The notes below the pieces were generated by a model, which had not been told where the DNA came from, did no database searches, and saw nothing but the letters and a program-made list of their open reading frames with translations. Of a stretch of 7,994 nucleotides of DNA, positions 6,310-7,994 are shown piece after piece. Numbering within the stretch: position 1 is the stretch's first letter; each line of letters opens with the position of its first letter. Origin of the DNA: an uncultured Lachnospiraceae bacterium (GTDB lineage: Bacteria; Bacillota; Clostridia; Lachnospirales; Lachnospiraceae); NCBI GenBank assembly GCA_910588815.1, contig CAJUQY010000073.1:1-7994 (forward strand). The letters are read 5' to 3'. The position numbers and the translations under genes are program-made.

Positions 6310-7041
6310 TTATTCTCCGCCTCCCTTCTTCCAGGGCCGTCTCCCGTTAAGCCATCCCTGTTTTGCCCAATAGGCTCCGTCCAGATATTCAGGATCGTTT
6401 TTATGCAACGACTTTTGTATCATACGGCATAATAAAAATTTGATCCTTGTCGTTGGATTTACTCTGGGAGCCTTCTCATAGTTGACAAGGGAACATTTTT
6501 TTGACAGCCGGTTCATCTTTTTCGTGAGTGCCGAACGCCTTTTCTCATCAAGACTCTCCCAGACAATCTCCCCCATGAGCTTATCCTTAAATACGGTGAT
6601 TTCAGAAATCCCCCACCAGGAAAGGCTGTGTTTGATGTCTTTCGCCGTGGTTCTTGCGCCTGCGCCCAGACATTGGGTAATGATGACCGCCCGCTTTCTG
6701 AACATTTCAGGGGCCGGCCGATGGTTCATCCACAAATAAGCAAAATGATCCAGCAGCACCTTCATCGCACCGGTTGTGTGCATGACATATACCGGAGAAG
6801 CCATTACAATCAAATCTGCATTCAGCAAAGACGCCGCGATAATTTGTACGTATTCGGCATCCTTGCACATCCATTCGCCTTTCAAGATACAATTGACACA
6901 GCCCGAACAAAAGGAGGGGCAGTCCCCCGGCAGATAAAATTCCGTGATGTCGGCGTTTTCTCTCAATTGCTCCAGGAAGAGTTCCTTCAGACGATAGGTG
7001 ACTCCGTGTTTTTCCGTTCCATTGATCACTGTGATTTTCAT
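6310..7041 (-). CDS. Flavodoxin-fold NAD(P)H-dependent FMN reductase / iron-sulfur flavoprotein-like protein
   Basis: This is a 243-residue cytoplasmic flavoprotein. MKITVINGTEKHGVTYRL (1-18) is the FMN phosphate loop of the NADPH-dependent FMN reductase superfamily, and ASPVYVMHTTGAMKVLLDHF (81-100) is the second flavin-binding segment. Between them lie C45, C48, C51 and C59 (FCSGCVNC, then C59). This CX2CX2CX7C spacing agrees with the compact [4Fe-4S] motif of iron-sulfur flavoproteins, although similar cysteines occur in flavodoxin-family proteins without a proven cluster. The C-terminal 80 residues are basic and end in a tail typical of the clostridial subgroup (LDGAYWAKQGWL). ATG 7041 has GGAGGG 7 nt upstream, formed by the last codons of the TetR gene, and only 3 nt separate the two genes. 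A role in reducing quinones, nitro compounds or other electrophiles under TetR control is inferred. Confidence 0.8.
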   Translation of the reverse strand: MKITVINGTEKHGVTYRLKELFLEQLRENADITEFYLPGDCPSFCSGCVNCILKGEWMCKDAEYVQIIAASLLNADLIVMASPVYVMHTTGAMKVLLDHFAYLWMNHRPAPEMFRKRAVIITQCLGAGARTTAKDIKHSLSWWGISEITVFKDKLMGEIVWESLDEKRRSALTKKMNRLSKKCSLVNYEKAPRVNPTTRIKFLLCRMIQKSLHKNDPEYLDGAYWAKQGWLNGRRPWKKGGGE

Positions 7042-7044
7042 GGG

Positions 7045-7617
7045 CTATCCCTCCAGAAGATCTTGTAAAACTTTCCGGTGAAATGCTTTCCGTTCCTCTG
7101 GCACGGTCAAATCCGTTCCAGAAACCTTCCTGATTACTTCATGCCGCAAAAATGACTGCTGCATCGTGGCAATCAGAGACAAGGTTTTCCGTTCCAAAGT
7201 CTCCCGGGTCCAATCAGGACGACAGGCGGACATAAGCGGCAAATAGGCGAGATAAGTCCTGTGGGTATTGTCATCCTCCTTTGGCATGCGCATGTCCGCA
7301 AGAATCGAAATTCTTGACACGGCATAGTGTTCAAACAAAAATGTGAAGGTCATGTCCCCGAGGGCGGTCAGCCTCTCAAGAGCAGGCATATCATCTGTCT
7401 CCTTTTGGATAGAATGAAATCTGTCAATGATTCCATTTACGATTCGCTCCACACACAATTCTATAAGTCTTTCTTTATTTCCAAAATGGTAATTTAAAAG
7501 CCCCAGTCCCACACCTGCCTTTTTGCATATTTCCCGTACCGTGATGTCATTAAACCTCTCACCTTTTTCCTGAATGAGTTCTGTCGCGGCCTGAATGATT
7601 TTTTCCTGATTATCCAT
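7045..7617 (-). CDS. TetR/AcrR-family transcriptional regulator
   Basis: The protein has 190 residues. The N-terminal helix-turn-helix is clear: an entry helix (EKIIQAATELIQEKG), then ITVREICKKAGVGLGLLNYH and FGNKERLIELC, the classic TetR signature with the recognition helix around GLGLLNYHF. The remainder is helical and variable and should bind an unknown inducer and form a dimer. ATG 7617 is chosen because a GGGGGG-type ribosome site lies 4 nt upstream. The frame is open to a TTG at 7635, but that lies inside the operator palindrome. It is the first gene of a tight operon with the flavoprotein and MGMT-family genes. Two matching palindromes in its own promoter indicate autorepression and control of the operon. 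Confidence 0.92.
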   Translation of the reverse strand: MDNQEKIIQAATELIQEKGERFNDITVREICKKAGVGLGLLNYHFGNKERLIELCVERIVNGIIDRFHSIQKETDDMPALERLTALGDMTFTFLFEHYAVSRISILADMRMPKEDDNTHRTYLAYLPLMSACRPDWTRETLERKTLSLIATMQQSFLRHEVIRKVSGTDLTVPEERKAFHRKVLQDLLEG

Positions 7618-7627
7618 AGCGCCCCCC

Positions 7628-7642
7628 TTGAACAATGTTCAA
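7628..7642. promoter_or_regulatory. TetR operator copy 1 (start-site proximal)
   Basis: TTGAACAATGTTCAA is a perfect palindrome of two 7-bp arms around a central A. It lies between the -10 box and the ribosome site of the TetR gene, over the expected transcription start. Its arms match those of the second copy 26 bp away (centre to centre). Confidence 0.75.
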
Positions 7643-7655
7643 TTACCATTATACT
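7628..7655 (+). promoter_or_regulatory. Possible opposing promoter overlapping the TetR promoter
   Basis: On the plus strand TTGAAC (7628-7633), a 16-bp spacer and TATACT (7650-7655) form an acceptable promoter whose -10 overlaps the minus-strand -10. It would read toward the MobC-like frame. Part of the match comes from the operator itself, so chance is a real alternative. Confidence 0.35.
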
Positions 7656-7676
7656 GAACACCGTTCAAAAAGTCAA
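7648..7676 (-). promoter_or_regulatory. Near-consensus promoter of the TetR operon
   Basis: On the minus strand TTGACT (7676-7671) and a perfect TATAAT (7653-7648) are separated by exactly 17 bp. Transcription should begin near 7641, about 25 nt before ATG 7617. This is the strongest promoter in the window. The operator-like palindromes in its spacer and at its start site imply that it is kept shut by the TetR protein. Confidence 0.85.
7654..7668. promoter_or_regulatory. TetR operator copy 2 (within promoter spacer)
   Basis: CTGAACACCGTTCAA repeats the arms of copy 1 (TGAAC and GTTCA) around a 3-bp centre. It fills most of the 17-bp spacer of the minus-strand promoter, so a bound dimer would exclude RNA polymerase. 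Two copies spaced about two and a half helical turns apart suggest two bound dimers. Confidence 0.7.
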
Positions 7677-7802
7677 GGAATCTTTTGCGAAGAGAGTGCT
7701 ATGGCCGGATCACAGTTTTTATCTTTTCCAGCGTTTCAATGTGGGGAACCATTCCAGCATGGCCTTTCTGGCTTCATACCTGAAAAGGAGAAAGCATCAA
7801 AA

Positions 7803-7964
7803 ATGGCAAACCGTGAGCGCAAAAATGAGCCGAAAATATATCTAAGCGATAAGGAGCAATACATACTGGAACTGAAAGTAAAAATTTCCGACATGAAAAG
7901 TAAATCCACCTTCCCGCGCCGTCTGATTATGTACGGCTACCTGAAAATGATTGATATGGTGTAA
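7803..7964 (+). pseudogene. MobC-like relaxosome protein remnant, 53 codons
   Basis: ATG 7803 follows AAGGAG (7785-7790) by 12 nt. The product opens MANRERKNEPKIYLSDKEQY and continues through KSKSTFPRRLIMYGYLKMID before TAA at 7962-7964. This recalls the N-terminal DNA-binding part of MobC-type mobilisation proteins of Firmicutes plasmids and conjugative elements (a MANRxRK start, SDKEQYIL, RxLIxYGY). Such proteins are usually about 100 residues or more, so it appears cut off after the ribbon-helix-helix part. No continuation was found in the other two frames up to the window end. The frame is also open upstream to ATG 7701 (MAGSQFLSFPAFQCG), which has only a poor ribosome site and no recognised homology. 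A genuine short DNA-binding protein cannot be excluded. The MobC relation comes from recalled sequence features, not a search. Confidence 0.5.
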
Positions 7965-7994
7965 TAAGAGCATTACTTTTTCCAATTGCAACAT

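Overview
The window looks like a piece of an anaerobic Firmicutes chromosome, probably Clostridia of the Lachnospiraceae type. This is inferred from strong AGGAGG-type ribosome sites, a selenium-dependent-type molybdenum hydroxylase, iron-sulfur proteins, and a MobC-like fragment of the kind carried by Firmicutes mobile elements. No rRNA, tRNA, CRISPR array or intact insertion sequence was seen. The left two thirds is GC-rich. The right end (after about 6300) is visibly richer in A/T.

Region 1 (1-4216, minus strand) is a molybdenum hydroxylase locus. A complete 915-residue enzyme fuses a two-cluster [2Fe-2S] ferredoxin module to a molybdopterin-binding xanthine dehydrogenase-type body, with no FAD domain. 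This layout matches the selenium-dependent xanthine dehydrogenase family. Downstream, past a small hairpin terminator, lies the first 441 codons of a cysteine-rich iron-sulfur protein that runs off the left edge. It joins a DPYD-like Fe-S domain, a decayed Rossmann segment, a dicluster ferredoxin and the start of a heterodisulfide-reductase-like CCG domain. It is a plausible electron-transfer partner.

Region 2 (4217-5585) turns to the plus strand. A 129-bp divergent intergenic space carries a good extended -10 promoter for an 84-residue protein I do not recognise. This is followed by a 282-residue protein joining an N-terminal Rossmann-like domain to a TylF/MycF-type SAM methyltransferase.

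Region 3 (5586-7676, minus strand) is a likely stress or detoxification operon read right to left: TetR regulator, flavodoxin-fold Fe-S flavoprotein or reductase, short MGMT-family protein, and a quinol-monooxygenase-like (ABM) gene broken by one in-frame TAG. The first three genes are 2-3 bp apart and share one near-consensus promoter. Two copies of a TTGAAC..GTTCAA palindrome, the probable TetR operators, sit in its spacer and just downstream of its -10.

Region 4 (7677-7994) holds a short plus-strand reading frame resembling the N-terminus of a MobC relaxosome protein, cut off by a stop. It is probably a mobile-element remnant lying directly against the TetR control region. The most interesting points are the hydroxylase with its Fe-S partner and altered active-site positions, the amber-interrupted monooxygenase gene, and the double-operator, possibly bidirectional TetR control region.
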